A stretch of 64,000 bases of DNA, from NCBI RefSeq assembly GCF_001399975.1, contig NZ_LKBD01000001.1, positions 186,001 to 250,000 of the forward strand, in the 5' to 3' direction. The DNA comes from Pseudoalteromonas sp. P1-9 (lineage in GTDB: Bacteria; Pseudomonadota; Gammaproteobacteria; Enterobacterales; Alteromonadaceae). Positions 16,641-24,099 of the stretch are shown piece after piece (the stretch's first letter is position 1; each line of letters starts with the position of its first letter). The notes beneath the pieces were generated by a model, which was not told the DNA's origin, searched no databases, and saw only the letters and a program-made list of their open reading frames with translations. Position numbers and translations under genes: made by a program.

Positions 16641-17087
16641 TTATTCTTTTACTAATGCCAGTTTTTCAATGCCATGGCTGGGTGTAAAACGCTTAAACTC
16701 GTTAAAGCCATGTTTTTGGTATAAATGTATAGCAGGTGCATTAACTACCGCGGTTTCTACAATAGCTTTGCTAAAGTCAAATGTATTTAACACATACTCA
16801 ATCAATTTGCCGGCAATGCCTTTACGAAAATGATCGGGTGCGACGGTTAAACTGTCTATTTCCAGTATTTGGTCTTGGTATGTGATTTCAATAACACCCG
16901 CAAGACTATCATCTTCATAAAAACCATAAAACAAGGTGTTTGAGCTTGCTATATCCTGTGGCGTGCGCGATAGCGGTGGAAAATTATCGGTGCCAATCAG
17001 TGCGGCTTCAATTTTATAAGAAGCTTGAAACACAGCGTAAATGTACGAAGCAATATCGCTATTTGAATGGGTAAGTTGAGCTATCAT
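16641..17087 (-). CDS. GNAT-family N-acetyltransferase
   Basis: 148 residues when started at the ATG at 17085-17087 (MIAQLTHSNS); an in-frame upstream start at 17204 would add 39 low-complexity residues and overlap the next gene, so it is rejected. Motif A is present as LTVAPDHFRKGIAGKLIEYV and the C-terminal motif as APAIHLYQKHGFNEFKR. It ends in a segment resembling other GNATs of small-molecule type. It is followed at 23 bp by a second GNAT and preceded by the PD-(D/E)XK-like gene. Confidence 0.8.
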   Translation of the reverse strand: MIAQLTHSNSDIASYIYAVFQASYKIEAALIGTDNFPPLSRTPQDIASSNTLFYGFYEDDSLAGVIEITYQDQILEIDSLTVAPDHFRKGIAGKLIEYVLNTFDFSKAIVETAVVNAPAIHLYQKHGFNEFKRFTPSHGIEKLALVKE

Positions 17088-17154
17088 ATTTTGTTCTGAA
17101 TTTTGATAGTTGTAGTTATTGCAATCTATATATTGAATTGAGTTAAATGGGTAG

Positions 17155-17754
17155 CTAGACACTCGCTGCATTTTTGATTGCAAGATATAGTTCGTTATAC
17201 CCAACTTTTTCAGGCTTTAGTGCTTTCAACCTGTTTAGGGTGATAGTCTTTTGTAAGTCTAGAACTTGATTTAGAGTTTCAGTTGGTAATACGTAAAACT
17301 CCCATTGCTCAAGATTTAATGGGTTTATCGTGTTTTGCTCTTTGTGCTTTAGAAGACAAAATACATATACATCAGATTGACGAATTATCTCGTTTGATCG
17401 TTCATTTGATTCTTGGTTCCAAGCACGTGTCGTGCGAATGTTAAATTGAACTGCTGAGTACTTTTTTTGTTCCCAACTTTGAATGTATGCAGCTGACTTT
17501 ACTTCTACTTTAATCCCTTCGGTAGTTTTAATATCAAAAGCGTCCCACTCCGTTCTCACGCCTGAGTTTTCTCCCACTGAAGACGCAACAATGTATTCAG
17601 CAAGAATGCCCCTCATAGCATTCCCAATAATATCGGATGCTGACCATTGCCAAAATGAAAGTAAGTTAATTGGGAGTTGCAAACTATTATGTTCAAAAGG
17701 CTCATCACCGAATTTTCTGTTTACTTTTATAGCTGAAAGAGAATCAATGTCCAT
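17155..17754 (-). CDS. PD-(D/E)XK-like protein of unknown function
   Basis: 199 residues, soluble. The centre has the pattern of a restriction-type nuclease core: a helix GILAEYIVASSVG, then EWDAFDIKT with the candidate metal Asp, then IKVEVKSAAYIQSW with the E-x-K triad (about residues 70-90), then an aromatic strand (QFNIRTTRAWN). The C-terminal part has DVYVFCLL, a strand found after the core in nucleases of this superfamily. It is not linked to a methylase or other known defence gene, but sits alone before two GNAT genes. It could be a nuclease or a non-catalytic member. The call is by motif pattern. Confidence 0.6.
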   Translation of the reverse strand: MDIDSLSAIKVNRKFGDEPFEHNSLQLPINLLSFWQWSASDIIGNAMRGILAEYIVASSVGENSGVRTEWDAFDIKTTEGIKVEVKSAAYIQSWEQKKYSAVQFNIRTTRAWNQESNERSNEIIRQSDVYVFCLLKHKEQNTINPLNLEQWEFYVLPTETLNQVLDLQKTITLNRLKALKPEKVGYNELYLAIKNAASV

Positions 17755-17870
17755 TTTACTGTTTCTACTTATTCTTTTTTAGATGAGTATACAGTTTAAA
17801 ACTTAGTTTGCTATTTTACATTTCAATAGCCAAAGATAACTAAACGCATTTAAAAACGGAGGTTTAGGCA

Positions 17871-17906
17871 ATGGAATCGGCGGGTTTTATAGGTGTTTTA
17901 CGGTAA
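17871..17906 (+). other. Possible 11-codon leader ORF before the aldolase-type gene
   Basis: ATG at 17871 is preceded by a near-ideal GGAGGT (17858-17863, 7-nt spacing) but the frame closes after 11 codons. It lies about 155 bp upstream of the DHDPS-family gene in a 307-bp gap that holds no other gene. It may be a leader peptide or a chance site. Confidence 0.25.
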
Positions 17907-18004
17907 ATAGGCTTTAAGTTAACCTAAATTGTATGCGCGCTAAACGCAATACAGCTCACTAATTTTAAGCATTTATTAAAGACAATTTCATTCAATTGTT
18001 TATT

Positions 18005-18021
18005 TTGTATATTTTATACGA
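18005..18021. promoter_or_regulatory. Possible operator upstream of the DHDPS-family gene
   Basis: TTGTATA-TTT-TATACGA is an inverted repeat with one mismatch, 40 bp before the start at 18062; similar half sites (TTATAC) recur at 18042 and 18055. It resembles GntR-type operators, but no regulator gene is near. Confidence 0.35.
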
Positions 18022-18061
18022 TATAGTCAGGAAATAAAGATTTTATACAATAGGTTATACG

Positions 18062-19030
18062 ATGCAAACAAATAGTACAGATTGGCGTTATACGGTTATG
18101 CCTGCCGTATTCACATGGTTAAAAGAGGCTGAAACAGGCGCGCTTGAAATTGATCTAGTTGCAACACAAAAGTATGCAGCAGATATTTTACGTGTTGAAG
18201 GTAAAGCTGGCACGCGCATGGGTGGCCTTGTTGGTTCAGGCACGCTAGGTGAAAACAGCTACCTAAGCGCTGAGCAGCGTCTTTCTCTGCTAAGTGCGCT
18301 TTCTGAGGTTGCTAAAGAATTTAACGTACCTTTAATTAGTGGTGCCGCGGCAGAAACCAAAGAAGCCCTTGCAACTATTGTTAAAGAGTTGGCTAAAGTG
18401 GGTGTAGATACTGTAATGGTAATGCCACCAAAAACTAAAGAAGCCCCTTCTGATGACGAAATGTACGCTTATTACGCGCTTGCAGCAGATGCAGCACGTG
18501 AAGCGGGCGTTACGATTATGCCTTACAACAACCCTGATGCAGCCGGTTACCATGCGCTTTCAACCGATATTTTAAGAAAGCTTGCAGCGCTACCAGAAGT
18601 AACGGCACTTAAAATCTCAACAACTGACGTATCAGTTATTGAAACGTTAATGCTAGAAAATAAAGATGCAAAAATCTTAGCAGGTGTAGACACAGTAACT
18701 GTTCACGCAGGCCTTGCTGGCGCATGCGGTGGCATTACCGGTGTAGGGTGTATCTTCCCGAAAGCAAGTGTCACAATGCAAGAGTATGTAAATGACGGCA
18801 ACTGGGCTGAAGCGAACAAAATCTCGCAAGCAATGAACTCAATTTCATACCTAGATGCACAGCCACTGCTTTTAGAATACCTAAAATTTGCATTTGGTAT
18901 TCACCACAATGACGAACAAGGCGGCCTGCGCACATTAGGCACAAAGCTTACGGCAGCGCAAATTGACGATGTTCGTGCACGCTACCTTCTTGCAAAAGAG
19001 CGACTTGAAGCACTAGGTTTAGCTGAATAA
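18062..19030 (+). CDS. Dihydrodipicolinate synthase/N-acetylneuraminate lyase family protein
   Basis: 322 residues, TIM-barrel class I aldolase. The family motif near the N-terminus is VGSGTLGENSYLS (residues 57-69), the proton-relay Tyr is Tyr155 in MPYNNP, and the Schiff-base Lys is Lys184 in ALKIS. The barrel end has GVDTV and GGITGVGC. The family adds or removes pyruvate (DapA, sialic acid lyase, keto-deoxy-sugar or hydroxy-oxoglutarate enzymes). The TGE-type motif is slightly off the DapA consensus, and the standalone position suggests a catabolic lyase rather than lysine synthesis. The substrate is undetermined. A strong terminator follows. Confidence 0.85.
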   Translation: MQTNSTDWRYTVMPAVFTWLKEAETGALEIDLVATQKYAADILRVEGKAGTRMGGLVGSGTLGENSYLSAEQRLSLLSALSEVAKEFNVPLISGAAAETKEALATIVKELAKVGVDTVMVMPPKTKEAPSDDEMYAYYALAADAAREAGVTIMPYNNPDAAGYHALSTDILRKLAALPEVTALKISTTDVSVIETLMLENKDAKILAGVDTVTVHAGLAGACGGITGVGCIFPKASVTMQEYVNDGNWAEANKISQAMNSISYLDAQPLLLEYLKFAFGIHHNDEQGGLRTLGTKLTAAQIDDVRARYLLAKERLEALGLAE

Positions 19031-19053
19031 TTTTTTCCGTGTTTTGAAAAGAC

Positions 19054-19080
19054 AAAAGCTCCGATTACGGAGCTTTTTTT
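19054..19080 (+). terminator. Rho-independent terminator after the DHDPS-family gene
   Basis: Stem AAAAGCTCCG / CGGAGCTTTT, loop ATTA, ending in seven T. Confidence 0.92.
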
Positions 19081-19134
19081 GTGGGTTTTTGAATTATTTA
19101 TTAGTATTTAAATGGATTTAGGTGTGCACAATGC

Positions 19135-19205
19135 ATAGCCTGACCCCAATAATTATTGAAACGTATAACTATTTTGTGGGGATCGTGCAGACTCTGACCC
19201 TAGTT
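19135..19205. repeat. REP-like GGGTCAG repeat remnant
   Basis: Two copies of a GGGTCAG word in the same orientation (minus strand, near 19140-19148 and 19191-19199), each after an AT-rich lead (ATTGGGGTCAGG and CTAGGGTCAGAG). A third copy, AATTGGGGTCAG, is at 7768-7778. Words of this kind are common beside REP-associated transposases; no transposase gene is present here. Confidence 0.4.
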
Positions 19206-19222
19206 TTAAATTCCTGAACAGA

Positions 19223-19636
19223 TTAGCGATTTCCGTAAATAAGTACTTTATTCGAATCCGTAGACTTATAGATTCCTATATTTTTTGACTTGGATGCGAA
19301 TATTTTAACCGCAGCATCTAACTCTTCTAATGAATTAACCCAAGTAAAACTATCGTTAAAACAAGAAGAAAACTCATATTGGAAAGAGATATTTGATGGA
19401 TATCCACCAAACTCCAAAATGACATTCCTATTAAAGGGGTCAGGACCACTAACTTTATGCTCTCTGATATAAGAAACACTCGGGTCTTTAGATTTCCAAT
19501 CCATAAGACACTCTCTCTCGTAAGAATTAGCCAAAATAAATATTCCGTTACTCTTGTTATTGTTATCAGAACCAAAAGTTATAAAAATTAATACAAAATT
19601 AAGGATAACTGATATCAAAAAAATTATATTTCGCAT
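19223..19636 (-). CDS. Hypothetical protein with N-terminal membrane anchor
   Basis: 137 residues. An N-terminal hydrophobic helix (IIFLISVILNFVLIFITFG) is an anchor or uncleaved signal; the rest is polar with three Cys. Its AT-rich, Asn/Ser-rich composition differs from neighbours. The start has AAGG 5 nt upstream. Nine bp upstream is the end of a second, broken frame, so the two formed one operon. REP-like repeats border its 3' side. It is probably recently acquired; function unknown. Confidence 0.55.
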   Translation of the reverse strand: MRNIIFLISVILNFVLIFITFGSDNNNKSNGIFILANSYERECLMDWKSKDPSVSYIREHKVSGPDPFNRNVILEFGGYPSNISFQYEFSSCFNDSFTWVNSLEELDAAVKIFASKSKNIGIYKSTDSNKVLIYGNR

Positions 19637-19645
19637 ATGAACCTT

Positions 19646-19824
19646 TTATTGCCAAAACCACTTTGCACCGGAAATTGATACCTTACTATCAATCACCGTT
19701 CGTGACTCGTAGTTAATTTCAGATGAATAATGAATATAACTATCGTTGATTAAAGTTGTATCTTTATGAACTTCAAACTCATACTCATATAAATCTTCAC
19801 TAAATTGAACTTGTTTTTTTTATT
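19646..19824 (-). pseudogene. C-terminal remnant of an AT-rich hypothetical gene
   Basis: On the minus strand a frame of about 59 codons ends at 19646 and reads as protein (EYEFEVHKDTTLIND, YIHYSSEINYESRT, VSISGAKWFWQ). It has no start: a TAA precedes it, right before a run of eight A, the kind of place where frameshifts occur. It ends 9 bp before the start of the 137-residue gene, which keeps a good ribosome site. It is read as the leftover 3' end of an operon partner. The rest of the gap to 20098 shows no gene. Confidence 0.5.
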
Positions 19825-19887
19825 GCTATTTATAATGCCCTTATTTTCGTGGTTTAAGCATTTTGTTCAGTTATTGTTTTACTGTAC

Positions 19888-19913
19888 AAAGTGCCGCTTA
19901 AGGCCGGCGCTTT
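19888..19913. terminator. Possible hairpin terminator
   Basis: AAAGTGCCG pairs with CGGCGCTTT (one G-U), 8-nt loop, followed by a T-rich stretch. It could end transcription into the ABC operon or from the remnant region. Confidence 0.35.
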
Positions 19914-20043
19914 ACTTTTATTTTTAAAGCCAAATCAAGCAAAACTCCCACCTTTCCAAATACACGTTTTGTTACAAATAGTTAACGCGATCAATTCTCA
20001 TTTAAATGTATTTTTATCCATTAAAATCAGTTGGTTATATCAG

Positions 20044-20083
20044 TTGACTGAGCTATTTAGATTGTATACCGTTAACGGCTAAA
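20044..20083 (+). promoter_or_regulatory. Candidate promoter and palindromic box of the ABC export operon
   Basis: TTGACT (20044-20049) and TATACC (20065-20070) could be -35 and -10 with a short 15-bp spacer. The palindrome CCGTTAACGG (20069-20078) overlaps the -10. The 16-nt word ACCGTTAACGGCTAAA (20068-20083) is repeated exactly upstream of the RND pump at 34351-34366, so it is probably a regulator site. Confidence 0.5.
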
Positions 20084-20098
20084 AATTATAATCAAGGA

Positions 20099-20782
20099 AT
20101 GTGTGAAGTGCTTGAAGTGAAGAATCTGTATCGCGAGTACGGCAGTGGAGAAACGCGCGTTACCGCGTTAAACAATGTCTCTATCACCATCGATGAAGGG
20201 GAGTTCGTCGCCATTATGGGCTCGTCGGGTTCAGGTAAATCAACGCTTATGAATATTTTGGGTTGTTTAGATACGCCAACTAAAGGCGAGTATTTTTTGT
20301 CCCAACAATCTATTCAAGATATGTGCGATGAAGACTTATCAAAAATCCGTAATCAGCGTATTGGCTTTATTTTTCAAACCTTTCATTTGTTAACCCGTTT
20401 AACCGCACTTGAAAATGTGACTTTGCCGCTTAGGTACAGTGATATATCGCCAGAACAAGCAAAACAAAAAGGGTTGGCGATGCTAGCCAAGGTGGGGCTT
20501 GACCACAGGGCGGGGCATAAACCAAATGAAATGTCTGGTGGGCAAAGGCAACGTGTGGCAATCGCCAGAGCCTTAGTGAATGAGCCTAAAGTGATTTTTG
20601 CCGATGAACCCACCGGTAACCTAGACAGCAAAACATCCCACGAAATTATGTCGTTGTTATGTGATTTACACGCCCAAGGCCACACCATTGTGATGGTGAC
20701 CCACGAAGAAGATATTGCCGAGTACGCTAAGCGCATTATTCGCATGAAAGATGGTGTGAAAATAGAGGACAGCGTTCAATGA
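20099..20782 (+). CDS. ABC exporter ATP-binding protein (MacB/LolD type)
   Basis: 227 residues with Walker A GSSGSGKST (41-49), Q-loop, signature SGGQRQR, Walker B VIFADEP and the D-loop, and switch His in VTHE. The family powers MacB-like mechanotransmission rather than substrate passage through the membrane. The annotated ATG at 20099 is placed directly on AAGGA, so the GTG at 20108 (nine nt from AAGGA) is a plausible alternative start. It is the first gene of a five-gene operon; the stop overlaps the next start (ATGA). Confidence 0.92.
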   Translation: MCEVLEVKNLYREYGSGETRVTALNNVSITIDEGEFVAIMGSSGSGKSTLMNILGCLDTPTKGEYFLSQQSIQDMCDEDLSKIRNQRIGFIFQTFHLLTRLTALENVTLPLRYSDISPEQAKQKGLAMLAKVGLDHRAGHKPNEMSGGQRQRVAIARALVNEPKVIFADEPTGNLDSKTSHEIMSLLCDLHAQGHTIVMVTHEEDIAEYAKRIIRMKDGVKIEDSVQ

Positions 20783-21753
20783 AAACACTTAAACTCGCCG
20801 CACTGCCTTTGATATTCGCAACCGCGTTTGCAACAACACCTTTGACTGCATCGCAAAATATTTTTATTACAGGGGAGATAAAAGCGAGCGACAGCCAAAC
20901 TTTTTTTGCTCCGCAAAGTGATACATGGCGCATTCAAGTTGAATGGATGCTACCCGAGGGCGAAATAGCCAAACCCGGTGATGTGGTTGTGGTATTTGAG
21001 GGCGGCTCAATTGCTAGCACCATTGAGCAAGATGAAGTAAGCCTTAATACCGCTCAAGATGAATTAAAACGCCAACAAAATAAGGGTAAACAAGCAATAT
21101 TAGAAGCTGAGTTTGCGCTTACTCGTGCTGACTTATTGCTTGAAAAGGCCAAAATTGATGCTGCGGTGCCGAAAAGCCATTTAAGCGCATTTGATTATGA
21201 AGAAAACCAGCTAAAGCTAGAGCAAGCGGTGATCCAAAAACATAAAGCCAAAGCGAGTCTTGCTGAGGCAAAAACCACAGCGCAGGTAAATATTCGTAAG
21301 CAAGAAATTGAAATAGACCGTTTGCAAATTAACTTAAAAGAAAACCGCGAGCGTTTACAAAAACTTACCCATAAAGCCACCAATCAAGGCCCCATTTTGT
21401 ATGGTAATCACCCTTGGTATGGCACTAAATTGTTTTCAGGGGTTACCGCGCAGCCTGGTTGGAAAATTGCTGAAATCCCAGCGATGACCGGTCTTTATTT
21501 AGAAGCGTGGGTACACGAAATTGATTATAAGCACTTAAAGCAAGAGCAAACAATGTCGCTTACGCTTGATGCGTATCAAGATACGCCACTCACTGCAAAA
21601 TTAAGCGATATTTCAACACAACCGGAAGAGCGTAAAGAGTGGGGTAAAGATGCCTATTATCGCGCTAAGTTTGAGTTTGACGATACACAGCAGCTAAAAA
21701 TATTACCGGGTATGACGGGACGTGTTGTGGTGCAAGGAGGCAGCAATGAATAA
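20779..21753 (+). CDS. Periplasmic adaptor, HlyD family (adaptor 1 of 3)
   Basis: 324 residues with a cleavable Sec signal peptide (KLAALPLIFATAFATTPLTAS) and no lipobox. It has the order beta-barrel/lipoyl half, a coiled-coil hairpin about residues 85-200 (rich in Glu, Lys, Ala, Gln), then lipoyl and barrel again (GMTGRVVVQ at the end). It probably links the inner-membrane permease to an outer-membrane channel. ATGA overlap with the ATPase; overlaps the next gene by 8 bp. It is shorter than the other two adaptors, with an odd aromatic segment (GNHPWYGTKLF) between hairpin and lipoyl half. Confidence 0.85.
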   Translation: MKTLKLAALPLIFATAFATTPLTASQNIFITGEIKASDSQTFFAPQSDTWRIQVEWMLPEGEIAKPGDVVVVFEGGSIASTIEQDEVSLNTAQDELKRQQNKGKQAILEAEFALTRADLLLEKAKIDAAVPKSHLSAFDYEENQLKLEQAVIQKHKAKASLAEAKTTAQVNIRKQEIEIDRLQINLKENRERLQKLTHKATNQGPILYGNHPWYGTKLFSGVTAQPGWKIAEIPAMTGLYLEAWVHEIDYKHLKQEQTMSLTLDAYQDTPLTAKLSDISTQPEERKEWGKDAYYRAKFEFDDTQQLKILPGMTGRVVVQGGSNE

Positions 21754-22912
21754 GTTTAAAGTTGGCTTAGTTGCAAGCCTAATCGCGTTTTCGTTAGCCG
21801 GTTGTGGCGATGATGAATTTGATTATCACACCATTGAAAAAACCAGCTTACAGTTGGCTGTGCAAGCCAATGGCGAATTAGAATCAGCACAGCAATCGCT
21901 TATTGCACCGCCGTCTATTTCACGTATGTGGCAATACAAGGTGAAGTTTTTAGCGCCTGAGAATAAACAAGTGAAAAAAGGCGAGATGGTTGCATCTTTT
22001 GATGATAAACCCGTGCGCGACCGCTTAATTGAAAAAACCAGCGAATATGACCGCGCGGTAAAAGAGCTCGAAAACCAAAAAGCGCAAGAGATTAAAAATC
22101 AAGAAGAGTTAAAACTCGCCCTTGCCGAAGCGCAAATGAATTACGATATTGCCAAACGCAAGGCCGATATTAACGATGATTCAATGTCGGATAACGATAA
22201 ACGCAAGGCACAGATTGATTTTACCATTGCGCAAAATGATCTTGAGCTTGCAAAGAAAAAGCTGACCTTTCAAGATGAAACTAAAGCGCTCAATATTCGC
22301 TTAGCTAAAGGTAAAGCCGATCGCTTAAAAGCCGAAGTTGATGCCCTAGAACACGACATTGAAAAGCTGAAAGTAAAAGCACCCATGGATGGCATTGTAA
22401 TGTATTACACCGATGCCAGTGGCGAAAAGCCTACGGTAGGTGAAAGTGTGCAATTTGGTCAGCCGGTAATTGAATTAGCGGTAATTGAAGATATGCAGGT
22501 AAAAGCACAAATTGACGAAGCTGACTTTGGCCGCATTGCACTTAATCAGAATGTTAAAGTGACCATTGATGGCTCTGAGCCGATTATTACATCGGGCAAA
22601 ATAACCAGTATTGGCAGTGCGTTTCGTGAAAAATCGCCGCAAGATAAACGCCGAATCGTCGACACCTTAATTAAACTCGATAATATCAATGCAGCTGCAA
22701 TGCGCCCAGGGTTAACCGCCCGCGTAGAGATTGCGACCGATAAAATTGACGATGTATTGATTGTGCCTGTAAGCGCATTGCATAGCGACCAATCAAGCGC
22801 GTATGTAATTGAAAAAAATGGTGATAAAACCCCTGTTACGGTAGGTAATATTAGTAATGGTTTTGCGGTAATAAAAAGCGGTATTGAACAAGGAGAGGTA
22901 GTGCGTTTATGA
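21746..22912 (+). CDS. Lipoprotein adaptor, HlyD family (adaptor 2 of 3)
   Basis: 388 residues from the ATG at 21746, which follows an excellent AAGGAGG (21734-21740) at 5 nt; earlier in-frame starts are not used. The signal ends in LAGC, with Cys20 as the lipid anchor. It has a lipoyl half around residues 50-90, a long coiled-coil hairpin (about 95-210, with two helix arms), the second lipoyl half (VKAPMDGIVMYY), barrel and membrane-proximal domain. It is typical of RND/MacA-type adaptors. It overlaps the first adaptor by 8 bp and the third by 4 bp. Confidence 0.88.
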   Translation: MNKFKVGLVASLIAFSLAGCGDDEFDYHTIEKTSLQLAVQANGELESAQQSLIAPPSISRMWQYKVKFLAPENKQVKKGEMVASFDDKPVRDRLIEKTSEYDRAVKELENQKAQEIKNQEELKLALAEAQMNYDIAKRKADINDDSMSDNDKRKAQIDFTIAQNDLELAKKKLTFQDETKALNIRLAKGKADRLKAEVDALEHDIEKLKVKAPMDGIVMYYTDASGEKPTVGESVQFGQPVIELAVIEDMQVKAQIDEADFGRIALNQNVKVTIDGSEPIITSGKITSIGSAFREKSPQDKRRIVDTLIKLDNINAAAMRPGLTARVEIATDKIDDVLIVPVSALHSDQSSAYVIEKNGDKTPVTVGNISNGFAVIKSGIEQGEVVRL

Positions 22913-24099
22913 AGTATTTAGCTATTGTTGTAAGCGTGATTTTATTAACCGCGTGCTCAAAACCCGATGACGTAGCCGCCGAGCTTACGTTCACGGTGCA
23001 AAAAGCCCCGTTTAAAAATTATGTAGAGGCAAAAGGCGAGCTAATTGCCGCCAATGAAACCGTGATTAGCACCCCTGCATCATCGCGTGGGCCGCAAACG
23101 CTGGCGTGGTTAATGCCTGAATACTCTCAAGTTAAAAAAGGTGAAGTGATTGCACGGTTTGATGGTCGTGTAATGATTAAGCAAAAGCGCGAGAGTGATT
23201 TTTCAAACCAAAAAGTATCGCAAGATTTATCGGGTAAAAATACCGAAATCGACACGCGCAGAAAACACTTAGGGCTTGATATGGAAATTGTTGAAGAAGA
23301 AAAGCAATTTGCTGAAAATTTCTCTATCGACGATGACCGTATTATCTCGAAACTTGAGATTTTAGAGCAAGCGCAAAAGGTCGACTATTTAAATGCCAAA
23401 ACGGCCTATTTTAATTGGCAGTCTGATCAGTTTAATAGCAGCGCGCAAGGCGAGCTAGACCTCTTAAGCATGCAAAGTCAGCAGCATCAAAGCAAAATTA
23501 ATATGCTCGATGGCAATTTGTCGTCGTTAGAGGTGGTTGCCCCGCACGATGGCTTGCTTACACACAGTGTAAACTGGCATGGTGAAAAGCCAAGAGCAGG
23601 GCAAACTTTATGGCCGGGCCAAAAAATTGCGGGCTTGCCTGATACCTCGGTTATGCAAATCAAGTTGTTTGTAAAAGAGCGCGAAGCGATTAATTTAAAG
23701 CAAGATCAAGCAATTGAGTTTTCGCTTATTTCAACACCCAATAAAATCTTTACTGGCAAAATAAGTAAGCTTGCACCGTTTCCTAAATCAATTAAGCGAC
23801 AAGATCCGCAAAAGTATTACGAGATCACCGCCAGTATTGATGAGCAAGGCGACTACTTACGACCGGGTTTAAAAGTGGTGGCAAATATAGTGGCGGATCA
23901 GTCAGCCGAAAAGCTAATCGTACCAAAATTTAGCGTATTTGCTGACGAAGAAGGCGCGTATGTGCAACTTAAAACGGCATCGGGTTACAGCAAAGCGCCA
24001 GTTACCTTAGGTGCAAGTAATTTAAGCCATGTTGAAATTGTAAAGGGCCTTTCCAAAGGTGATGTAATTGCGCTAGTTGAGCAGGAGGGCAAGCTATGA
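22909..24099 (+). CDS. Lipoprotein adaptor, HlyD family (adaptor 3 of 3)
   Basis: 396 residues, lipobox LTAC with Cys16 as lipid anchor. It has the same domain order as adaptor 2: first lipoyl half, hairpin (about 95-195), second lipoyl half (VVAPHDGLLTHS), barrel and C-terminal domain. The sequence is clearly different from adaptors 1 and 2, so this is not a recent duplication. Start overlaps the previous stop (ATGA); stop overlaps the permease start. Three adaptors for one permease is unusual and may mean a mixed ring on the exporter. Confidence 0.88.
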   Translation: MKYLAIVVSVILLTACSKPDDVAAELTFTVQKAPFKNYVEAKGELIAANETVISTPASSRGPQTLAWLMPEYSQVKKGEVIARFDGRVMIKQKRESDFSNQKVSQDLSGKNTEIDTRRKHLGLDMEIVEEEKQFAENFSIDDDRIISKLEILEQAQKVDYLNAKTAYFNWQSDQFNSSAQGELDLLSMQSQQHQSKINMLDGNLSSLEVVAPHDGLLTHSVNWHGEKPRAGQTLWPGQKIAGLPDTSVMQIKLFVKEREAINLKQDQAIEFSLISTPNKIFTGKISKLAPFPKSIKRQDPQKYYEITASIDEQGDYLRPGLKVVANIVADQSAEKLIVPKFSVFADEEGAYVQLKTASGYSKAPVTLGASNLSHVEIVKGLSKGDVIALVEQEGKL

